Source of the DNA: Geodermatophilaceae bacterium
GTDB lineage: Bacteria; Actinomycetota; Actinomycetes; Mycobacteriales; Geodermatophilaceae
Assembly (NCBI GenBank): GCA_013695665.1
Contig: JACDAB010000103.1
Span: 1-45,000, forward strand
DNA: 45,000 bases
Direction of reading: 5' to 3'
The notes below the pieces were generated by a model. That model ran no database searches. It saw only the letters and a list, made by a program, of their open reading frames with translations, and had not been told where the DNA came from. The position numbers were made by a program, and so were the translations under genes. Every line of letters begins with the position of its first letter. The first letter of the stretch is position 1. This document shows, in pieces, positions 39,843 to 45,000 of the stretch.

Positions 39843-40289
39843 ATGTCGGATGAGGGACTGTCCCGGCGCTCGGTTCTGCGCGGTGCCGCGGTGACCGCTG
39901 TCGCAGGAGTGGCCGGCTTCGCCGTCGCTGCGACCAGCGAGGCCGCCGACGACACAGGGGCGGCCACGGCGGCCAACGGCTACGGCGCCGAGGAGGAGAC
40001 CGGGCAGCGGCTGGCCGCGCTGGCCGACATCCCCGCGGGAGGCGGGCTGATCCTCGACGGCCCACGCGTCGTCCTGACCCGAGTCGAGTCCGGTGGGGTC
40101 GCCGCATTCTCGGCCACTTGCACGCATCAAGGCTGCACCGTCAGCTCGATCGAGGACGGCCTGATCGTCTGCCCCTGCCATCTCAGCCGCTTTGACCTCG
40201 CGACCGGTGCGCCGGTCTCCGGTCCCGCGGCGAGCCCACTGCCGCCGGTCGCCGTCGAGGTGCGCGGCGAGGACGTCTTCATCATCTGA
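39843..40289 (+). CDS. Tat-exported Rieske [2Fe-2S] protein
   Basis: A 148-residue protein. The N-terminus SRRSVLRGAAVTAVAGVAGF is a twin-arginine signal with a short hydrophobic core, so the folded cluster protein is exported or membrane-tethered. The two cluster-binding boxes are CTHQGC and CPCHLS, giving the required two Cys and two His plus disulfide Cys. GAGGGG precedes ATG 39843 by five bases. It is placed after a probable heme-type membrane protein and before a 27-residue membrane peptide, with close spacing. It probably passes electrons outside the cytoplasmic membrane; the partner and substrate are unknown. Confidence 0.92.
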   Translation: MSDEGLSRRSVLRGAAVTAVAGVAGFAVAATSEAADDTGAATAANGYGAEEETGQRLAALADIPAGGGLILDGPRVVLTRVESGGVAAFSATCTHQGCTVSSIEDGLIVCPCHLSRFDLATGAPVSGPAASPLPPVAVEVRGEDVFII

Positions 40290-40300
40290 GGAAGGTTGCC

Positions 40301-40384
40301 ATGCAGTGGTCACGCGCTCTGCCCACGCTCGTCTGGCTGGCTGCTGTCGGCTTCGCGATCGGCGCCCTGGTCGCGCTGTCGTAG
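40301..40384 (+). CDS. 27-residue single-helix membrane peptide
   Basis: A very short gene: ATG 40301 to TAG 40384, encoding 27 residues with a basic start (MQWSRALP) and one transmembrane helix (TLVWLAAVGFAIGALVALS). GGAAGG lies six bases before the ATG. It sits 11 bases after the Rieske stop and 10 bases before the aldolase start, in the same direction, so translation within the operon is likely. It may be a small subunit or stabiliser of the membrane redox pair; this is inference. Confidence 0.65.
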   Translation: MQWSRALPTLVWLAAVGFAIGALVALS

Positions 40385-40394
40385 CGTCGGTGAC

Positions 40395-40994
40395 ATGCCG
40401 GACGCCGTCGACCAGCTCATCGAGGTCGGGCGCAAGGTCGTCGCCACCGGGCTCGTCATCGGCTCCGGCGGAAACCTCTCGGCTCGCTCGCCGGACGGCG
40501 ACGCGTGCTGGATAACCGGAGCCGGCACCTGGCTGGAGGAGTTGGACCGTTCAGCGTTCTCCCTCGTCCGGATCGAGGACGGGGCAGTGCTGTCAGGCAA
40601 CCCGGCGCCGTCCACCGAGGTGCGCCTTCACCTGCGGAGCTATCAAGCCCGCCCTGACGCGACGGCGTTGATTCACCTGCATCCCCAGCTGTCGGTCCTG
40701 CTCGACGCGATGGGCCACCGGCTCCGGCTGGTGACGACCGACCACGCCTTCTACGTCGGTTCGGTCGAGCGGGTGCCGTGGTACCGGCCGGGGACCGAGG
40801 AGCTTGCCCGAGCCGCCGCCGCAGCGGTCGCCGACGGCTGCAACTGCGTGATCCTTGCCCAGCACGGATGCTCGGTCCTCGCCGACAGCGTGGAGTTGGC
40901 GCACAAGCGGGTACTCAACCTGGAGGAGGCGGCGCGGGCGACGTACGCCGCCCTGCTGCTCGGCGGCTCGGTACCTGAGTGCCCGTCACCGTGA
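40395..40994 (+). CDS. class II aldolase/adducin-family protein
   Basis: A 199-residue protein of the L-fuculose-1-phosphate aldolase / methylthioribulose-phosphate dehydratase family. GLVIGSGGNLSARSPDG is the phosphate-binding N-terminal motif, PSTEVRLHL holds the catalytic Glu, HLHPQ supplies two zinc ligands and AQHGCSVLADS the third His. WITGAGTWLEELD follows the family pattern. It would cleave or dehydrate a phosphorylated sugar or similar substrate. It ends the plus-strand run that started with the Rieske pair. A hairpin that includes its stop codon follows. Confidence 0.88.
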   Translation: MPDAVDQLIEVGRKVVATGLVIGSGGNLSARSPDGDACWITGAGTWLEELDRSAFSLVRIEDGAVLSGNPAPSTEVRLHLRSYQARPDATALIHLHPQLSVLLDAMGHRLRLVTTDHAFYVGSVERVPWYRPGTEELARAAAAAVADGCNCVILAQHGCSVLADSVELAHKRVLNLEEAARATYAALLLGGSVPECPSP

Positions 40995-41038
40995 TCATGG
41001 GATCTGACCGCCCCTGGCCGGCGCAACCCCATGATCAT
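40991..41038. terminator. hairpin at the aldolase gene end
   Basis: TGATCATGGG (40992-41001) and CCCATGATCA (41028-41037) form a perfect 10-base stem with a 26-base loop. The left arm contains the stop codon of the aldolase gene. No T-run follows, so it is either a rho-type or factor-assisted terminator, a bidirectional element, or a dispersed palindromic repeat. Confidence 0.5.
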
Positions 41039-41056
41039 CGCCAAGCGGCCAAGCGG

Positions 41057-41278
41057 CTAGGACTGGTCGGCGGCGCGGGCCTCGGCCCCGGTCTCGCCTG
41101 CGTACCCGGCGTCCTGGCCCGACACCCGGCCGACAAACTCCTCGCTCTCACCGGTCCCGGTGGTCGAACCCGCGTCCTCCCCCTTCGCATCGGGGTCACC
41201 ACCGGTCTCCCGCGAGTTGGCGAGCGTCGAGTCATCCTCGACATCAGATTCGCGGTCCTGGGCAGGGTCGGAGGTCAT
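41057..41278 (-). CDS. small acidic disordered protein
   Basis: A 73-residue frame rich in Asp, Glu, Gly and Ser (MTSDPAQDRESDVEDDST, GDPDAKGEDAGSTTGTGES), lacking hydrophobic core. Small acidic proteins like this are common and often conserved in actinobacteria, with unknown function. No ribosome site stands out before ATG 41278, so the call is tentative. It is divergent from another small acidic gene starting at 41419. Confidence 0.5.
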   Translation of the reverse strand: MTSDPAQDRESDVEDDSTLANSRETGGDPDAKGEDAGSTTGTGESEEFVGRVSGQDAGYAGETGAEARAADQS

Positions 41279-41418
41279 GTGCGCACGCTACCCGCCCGCA
41301 GCCCAGGGCTGCTGCGCCGGAGCAGCCGGCTGCAGGCGGGTGACCCGTCGGGGTTGACGCCCACCCGTGGCTGGCCCAAGCTGCCCGTGCGCCATCCGTG
41401 GAGCGAAGGGGAGATGCC

Positions 41419-41628
41419 ATGCCGACCGAGTCAGCCGGTGGAGAGATGCCTCAGGACAACCCGGGGGTCGAGGAACGAACCGGCGAGACGGTCCAGGAGG
41501 CGGTGGACGTGGCAGCCGAAGGCACGCAGCACGGAGGAACGGAACGTCCCCCGGAGGACGCACATCCCAAGGAGGCGCCGGTCGAGCAGGTCCGCGACGA
41601 CCCCGACATGACCGGTACGTCGGACTGA
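41419..41628 (+). CDS. small acidic hydrophilic protein
   Basis: A 69-residue protein rich in Glu, Gly, Thr and Pro (SAGGEMPQDNPGVEERTGET, RPPEDAHPKEAPVEQVRDDP) with no hydrophobic segment; probably disordered. ATG 41419 is chosen because AAGGGGAG ends five bases upstream, a good ribosome site that supports real translation. The function is unknown. It is divergent from the similar-looking small acidic frame at 41057-41278. Confidence 0.6.
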   Translation: MPTESAGGEMPQDNPGVEERTGETVQEAVDVAAEGTQHGGTERPPEDAHPKEAPVEQVRDDPDMTGTSD

Positions 41629-42005
41629 TCTCAGCGACACACCCATGCCCGGTCGCCGCAGACCCAGCGCCCGCGCCTCTGGCAGTACGCCGACGTCACG
41701 ATCGAGGTCCGGCTCACGGTGACGGCTCACCGGCCGGGACCGGCTCGTTGACGACGGCACCGCAAGACTCTGCCGGGGCACGACCCGCCCAAGCGGCTGG
41801 TCAAGGAGTCCGAGCGCCGATGATCTGCCGGTGGCATGACAAGCCCCAATCTCCCCGCTGCACTGCACTCTGCTGGGGATCGGACCACATGGTCAAGAGC
41901 CGCCATCCACCCAGGGGCCACACTGCCCGCCGGTGAGCTGGACGCCCTCTATCCCCCGGTCGCCGGGCGTTCCCGCGGGAACGCCCGCACGGGGCCCGCC
42001 ACCGA
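41629..42005. other. gene-poor stretch with palindrome and possible decayed frame
   Basis: No intact gene is supported. One plus-strand frame reads LWQYADVTIEVRLTVTAHRP, is interrupted by a TGA near 41751, and resumes in the same frame with LPGHDPPKRLVKESERR before another stop. This looks like a broken coding remnant but no family is recognised. The 24-base palindrome at 41964-41987 lies at the right end. Confidence 0.4.
41964..41987. repeat. 24-base perfect palindrome
   Basis: Perfectly self-complementary over 24 bases, centred between 41975 and 41976, with core GTTCCCGCGGGAAC and GC-rich flanks CGGGC and GCCCG. It shares the 16-base core CGTTCCCGCGGGAACG with 15902-15923 but has different flanks, each still symmetric. 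It lies downstream of the minus-strand VOC gene stop, where it could end transcription. Confidence 0.85.
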
Positions 42006-42410
42006 CTACGCCTCGTCGTCCAGGCACAGGCAGAACGGACGTCCAGCAGGATCCAGAAGGACCCGCACGTGGTCCTGTGGCTGGAAGTCCGCGACCGTGG
42101 CACCCAGGGCCACGGCGTCGGCAACGGCGGTGGTGAGATCTCCGACGTGAAAGTCGGCGTGCATCATGCGCTGCTGTCCATCGACGGAAGGCCACCCTGG
42201 CGGCAGGTAACCCTTCGCCTGCTGAAAGACGGTGTAGATCGAACCCTGCGGCGCGGCGAGAATGGCCGTGCCGGGTTCCTCGTGACCGATCGGCCGGCCG
42301 AGCAGCGTGGAGTAGAACGCCGCGGGCCGCTTCGTGGTCGCCCACGGTTTCCTGAGGCGTTGTCGGTGGCCGCTCCGTGCCGGTGATGAGATCGGGCTTG
42401 TGGTTGCCAT
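42006..42410 (-). pseudogene. VOC-family (glyoxalase/bleomycin-resistance-like) protein, probable frameshift
   Basis: The C-terminal 100 residues are a convincing VOC half (AAFYSTLLGRPIGHEEPG, GYLPPGWPSVDGQQRMMHAD, FHVGDLTTAVADAVALGATV, LLDPAGRPFCLCLDDEA). The N-terminal part in the same frame (SGHRQRLRKPWATTKR) does not look like the expected first strand and helix. In the next frame the bases just upstream read PQETVGDHEAARG, which fits the usual 'V-DHEAA-xFY' pattern. One missing or extra base near 42318-42330 would join them. It is therefore either a pseudogene or a sequence error. If intact it would be a metal-dependent VOC enzyme or binding protein of unknown substrate. Confidence 0.6.
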
Positions 42411-42521
42411 CGAGGGCCAAACCGCAACCACAACCCCGAGTTGATCATGGAGACCTTGGCAGCAGCGCCTTTTTTCGCCGCGCCAACCCGACGGAACCCC
42501 CGACCGAACCTACGAGCGTGA

Positions 42522-43283
42522 TCACGACGCGCGGGCGCGCACGCACCAGGCTGACGCGCTGATGTCGAACGGCGCAGAGGGCAGGCGCTGCGCACATCGG
42601 GTCCGGAGCACATCACGCCTGGCCTCATCCAGCCGGGTTACGTAGGCGCCCGCCGGCCCTACACCGAGGGTGAAGGGCTCCCACCAGTCGGCGAACGTGG
42701 CGAACCGGACTTTGACCGTCAGGGTGGTGGGCTCGATGTGCTCCAAGCCGGCCGCGTCGCTCAGCTCTGCCAGGTGACCTTCCCGGGCGCCGGCAAGGTC
42801 GGACTCATTCCTGGCATCGGGATCGATGTCATGGACGGCCTGCCAGAACGCGGCCAGGGGTCCACTGTCTCCGGCGTGATCCCAGACGCACGCGGCAAGG
42901 ATGCCGCCGGGGCGGGTGACCCGAGCCATCTCCCGTAGCCCCGCCACGGGATCGGCCATGAAGTGCACCACCAGCTGGGCGAGGGCAGCGTCGAAGCTGT
43001 CGTCGGGGAAGGGAATGCTTTCGGCCACACCGAGCCGCACGTCGACGTCTGGGAGGCGTTCACCGGTGGCCGCGACGAATGGGGCGGACGGATCGATCGC
43101 GGCGACCGCGGCCGCACCCAGCCGTTCCACAAGTCGCGCAGTCAGTGCCCCGGGACCACACCCGACGTCGAGAGCTCGCTGACCCGGCTGCACAGCGGCC
43201 ACCTCCACGAACCGCACAGCCAACGGCTCGGAGTACTGACCCATGAACCGGGCGTAGGAATCGGCAGGGACGTCAAAGCTCAC
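42522..43283 (-). CDS. class I SAM-dependent methyltransferase
   Basis: A 253-residue Methyltransf_11/25-type enzyme. Motif I is ALDVGCGPGALTARLVERLG, IDPSAPFVAATGERL holds the acidic residue after beta-2, ESIPFPDDSFDAALAQLVVH is the central motif and MARVTRPGGILAACVWD follows. The C-terminal half has an aromatic-rich cap (RFATFADWWEPFTLGVGPAG) common in small-molecule methyltransferases. The substrate is unknown. The GTG start at 43283 gives MSFDVPADSYARFMGQYSE, the usual opening of this group. It lies 32 bases downstream of the alanine-dehydrogenase-like gene on the same strand and could be co-transcribed. Confidence 0.87.
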   Translation of the reverse strand: MSFDVPADSYARFMGQYSEPLAVRFVEVAAVQPGQRALDVGCGPGALTARLVERLGAAAVAAIDPSAPFVAATGERLPDVDVRLGVAESIPFPDDSFDAALAQLVVHFMADPVAGLREMARVTRPGGILAACVWDHAGDSGPLAAFWQAVHDIDPDARNESDLAGAREGHLAELSDAAGLEHIEPTTLTVKVRFATFADWWEPFTLGVGPAGAYVTRLDEARRDVLRTRCAQRLPSAPFDISASAWCVRARAS

Positions 43284-43315
43284 AGTTGGAACCCTATGCC
43301 GAACAGCTGCTTGGG

Positions 43316-44473
43316 TCAGTGACCCGCGCCCTGTAGACGTGGGTGGGGATAGTCCTGCGAGCGGTGCTGGAAGGACAGGATCTGTCCGTTCTGGATGACG
43401 CCGTCACGGATCTCGATGCAGCGGCGGACAGTCTCATCCGTGGCCCACGCGTCGGGACCGCCGAGCACCGTCGGGAGATAGGGCAACAACGCCTCGCTGA
43501 TTTCCCACGTGGCGGAGTTCCACAGGTATGAGGGGCTGTGGTCGACGGCGTAGTAGTGCACATTGTCGCCCACCGGAAACATGGGCTCGGTGAATGTCGT
43601 GGGCTTGGCCCAGCTGAAGCCCATCCCCTCGTCACAGGACACGTCGATGATCAGGCTGCCGGGCTGCAACGCGGCGAGGTCGTCGTCTTCCAGGAACATC
43701 AGCGGGGCATCTGGGTCCTGCAGCACGCAGTTGACAACGATGTCACGTTCGGCGAGGAACCCCGCCAGCGGCACCGCGCCCTGCTCGGTCAGTGCCTCGC
43801 CGCGGCTGGGTTCGTCGGCGTCGGGCCGTAACTGCACCAGGCGCATCGACTCCATCGGGGAGGCGACTGCCGCAACCTCGCGCTGGGTGAGCACGTGGAC
43901 GTCGTGCACGCCTTGCGCGTTCAGCGAAGCCACCGCACCCCGCCCGGTCGCCCCGAACCCGATGACGGCAGCGGACAGCCCGCGACCATAAGTACCCGTC
44001 GTACCGATGAGTTGCAGCGCGTGGAGCACGGATGCGAACCCGGCCATCTCGTTGTTCTTGTGGAAGACGTGGAGGGTGAAGCTGCCATCGGAGGCCCAAT
44101 GGTTCATCGCCTCGAAGGCGAGCACGGTCAGCCGGCGCTCGATGCTGAGCTGGGTGACCTTCGCGTCCTGGACGCAGTGCGGCCAACCCCAGAGGATCTG
44201 CCCCTTCCGGAGTTCCTGAACGTCGGCAGCGAGCGGTTTGGGGAGGAGGATCACATCGCAGGTCCCGACGAGCTCAGCGCGATCGAGGAGACCGGCGACG
44301 TGGGGTGAAAGGGCGTCATCCGGTACGCCGAACCGCTCGCCGTACCCCCGTTCCAGGTAGATGCGTCCTCGGAGATCCTCGTCGATGCGCTGCACATGCA
44401 GCGGGTGAATCGGGAGCCGGCGCTCGTTCTCCTTGAGTGATGTGCTCAGAACTCCTAGGCTCAGTTCGTCCAC
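43316..44473 (-). CDS. alanine dehydrogenase / N5-(carboxyethyl)ornithine synthase-like oxidoreductase
   Basis: A 385-residue protein of the alanine dehydrogenase/PNT superfamily. LSTSLKENERRLPIHPLHV is the N-terminal substrate-binding signature, LERGYGERFGVPDD and VILLPKPLAADVQELRKG follow, and LSAAVIGFGATGRGAVASLN is the NAD(P)-binding GxGxxG fold. NHWASDGSFTLHVFHKNNEM is more like N5-(carboxyethyl)ornithine synthase and saccharopine-type relatives than classical alanine dehydrogenase. It probably catalyses a reductive amination between an amino acid and a 2-oxo acid; the exact substrate is unclear. GTG 44473 is preceded by GGGAG seven bases upstream, so earlier in-frame codons are discarded. 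The previous gene on this strand ends 46 bases upstream. Confidence 0.78.
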   Translation of the reverse strand: MDELSLGVLSTSLKENERRLPIHPLHVQRIDEDLRGRIYLERGYGERFGVPDDALSPHVAGLLDRAELVGTCDVILLPKPLAADVQELRKGQILWGWPHCVQDAKVTQLSIERRLTVLAFEAMNHWASDGSFTLHVFHKNNEMAGFASVLHALQLIGTTGTYGRGLSAAVIGFGATGRGAVASLNAQGVHDVHVLTQREVAAVASPMESMRLVQLRPDADEPSRGEALTEQGAVPLAGFLAERDIVVNCVLQDPDAPLMFLEDDDLAALQPGSLIIDVSCDEGMGFSWAKPTTFTEPMFPVGDNVHYYAVDHSPSYLWNSATWEISEALLPYLPTVLGGPDAWATDETVRRCIEIRDGVIQNGQILSFQHRSQDYPHPRLQGAGH

Positions 44474-44519
44474 AGACAGACTCCCTCGGTCGGAACGCCT
44501 GTCTAGCACAGGCCTCCCC

Positions 44520-45000
44520 TCAGCTGCCCGGCTCCGGTTGACCGGCCGCCAGGTCGAGCAGGTGGTAGAGCAGCATGAGCTTACTGATCGCCAGCGGTGC
44601 GCTGCGCTTGTCCGCTCCGAGCATTCCAAGTGAGTCCGGACGCGGGACGTCGAGTGCTAACGCCTCCCAGATGGCCTTCTCCAGCATGTCGCTCTCCTCC
44701 AGCGACGCGTACCCGTGCACGTGCAAGGCGTCGACCGGCCGACCGTCCTCGTCCCGGATCAGCTTGAGGTGCATGGACCGGTGGTCCTCGTCAGCCAGTA
44801 CCCCGGTGAGGTCGGGATGTCGGATCGTCGGGCGCAGGAGCAACTCGGCTGACAGCGGCGTCTCCGGCGGATCCGTCCGGGTGGCGATCGGGGCGAAGCG
44901 CACCACCATGTCGGCCCGCTGGCGCTGCGGACGGATGAACTCGGCGGACTCCGGCTCACGGCGGGCCAACTCGGCGTCAACCGCTTCGGCGGTGTATCCA
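44520..45000 (-). CDS. phosphoribulokinase, 5' part missing
   Basis: The open frame runs to the window edge, so only the C-terminal 159 or so residues are present. AELARREPESAEFIRPQR, ADMVVRFAPIATRTDPPE, AELLLRPTIRHPDLTGVLAD and HRSMHLKLIRDEDGRPVDAL match the C-terminal half of the phosphoribulokinase family found in some actinobacteria. The enzyme phosphorylates ribulose-5-phosphate to ribulose-1,5-bisphosphate. The P-loop would lie outside the window. No RuBisCO gene is in view, so whether it belongs to a Calvin cycle or another pentose phosphate pathway cannot be decided. Confidence 0.82.
   Translation of the reverse strand, partial: GYTAEAVDAELARREPESAEFIRPQRQRADMVVRFAPIATRTDPPETPLSAELLLRPTIRHPDLTGVLADEDHRSMHLKLIRDEDGRPVDALHVHGYASLEESDMLEKAIWEALALDVPRPDSLGMLGADKRSAPLAISKLMLLYHLLDLAAGQPEPGS

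Overview
The window is high-GC DNA from an actinobacterium (Actinomycetota). The evidence is strong G/C use at third codon positions, frequent GTG starts, many 4-base ATGA/GTGA stop-start overlaps and the gene families present (Ter stress proteins, dynamin-like GTPase pair, DUF6458, type III PKS). Genus cannot be fixed from the sequence alone. No CRISPR array, insertion sequence, rRNA or integrase was seen.

Layout. (1) 1-1490: end of a winged-helix (AlkZ-like) gene and an alpha/beta hydrolase on the minus strand, then tRNA-Gly(CCC). (2) 2311-15332: a carbon-storage locus. A single-chain, eukaryote-type acetyl/acyl-CoA carboxylase is followed by a two-part protein whose second half is a ketoacyl synthase III with an intact Cys-His-Asn triad. 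Facing it are an MFE2-type 3-hydroxyacyl-CoA dehydrogenase, a probable intracellular PHA depolymerase, PHA synthase, an XRE regulator and a PhaB-type reductase. A phasin with a C-terminal SAP-like motif is divergent from these. No beta-ketothiolase (PhaA) is present, so the locus suggests PHA precursor supply from malonyl-CoA by decarboxylative condensation. (3) 16289-25533: hybrid histidine kinase, an overlapping pair of dynamin-like GTPases, a PtpB-type phosphatase, a DUF6458 membrane protein and an acyl-CoA dehydrogenase with a clear promoter/operator. (4) 25689-36161: a tellurite-resistance-type (Ter) stress module: TerB, two TerD, a TerC-family (DUF475) membrane protein, a TerD-VWA fusion, then a small-molecule branch of a CitE-like lyase, a PRTase-TRSP-PRTase fusion and a HAD phosphatase, facing a helical coiled-coil protein. 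(5) 36237-40994: a tightly overlapping methyltransferase / acyl-CoA dehydrogenase / type III polyketide synthase cassette, followed by a four-helix membrane protein, a Tat-exported Rieske protein, a 27-residue membrane peptide and a class II aldolase. (6) 41057-45000: two small acidic proteins, a VOC protein with a probable frameshift, a methyltransferase, an alanine-dehydrogenase-like oxidoreductase and the 3' part of a phosphoribulokinase gene.

Gene-poor stretches are 1491-2310, 15333-16288 and 41629-42005. The last two each carry a long perfect palindrome with the same 16-base core, and 15333-16288 also holds the decayed tail of a hydrolase gene.
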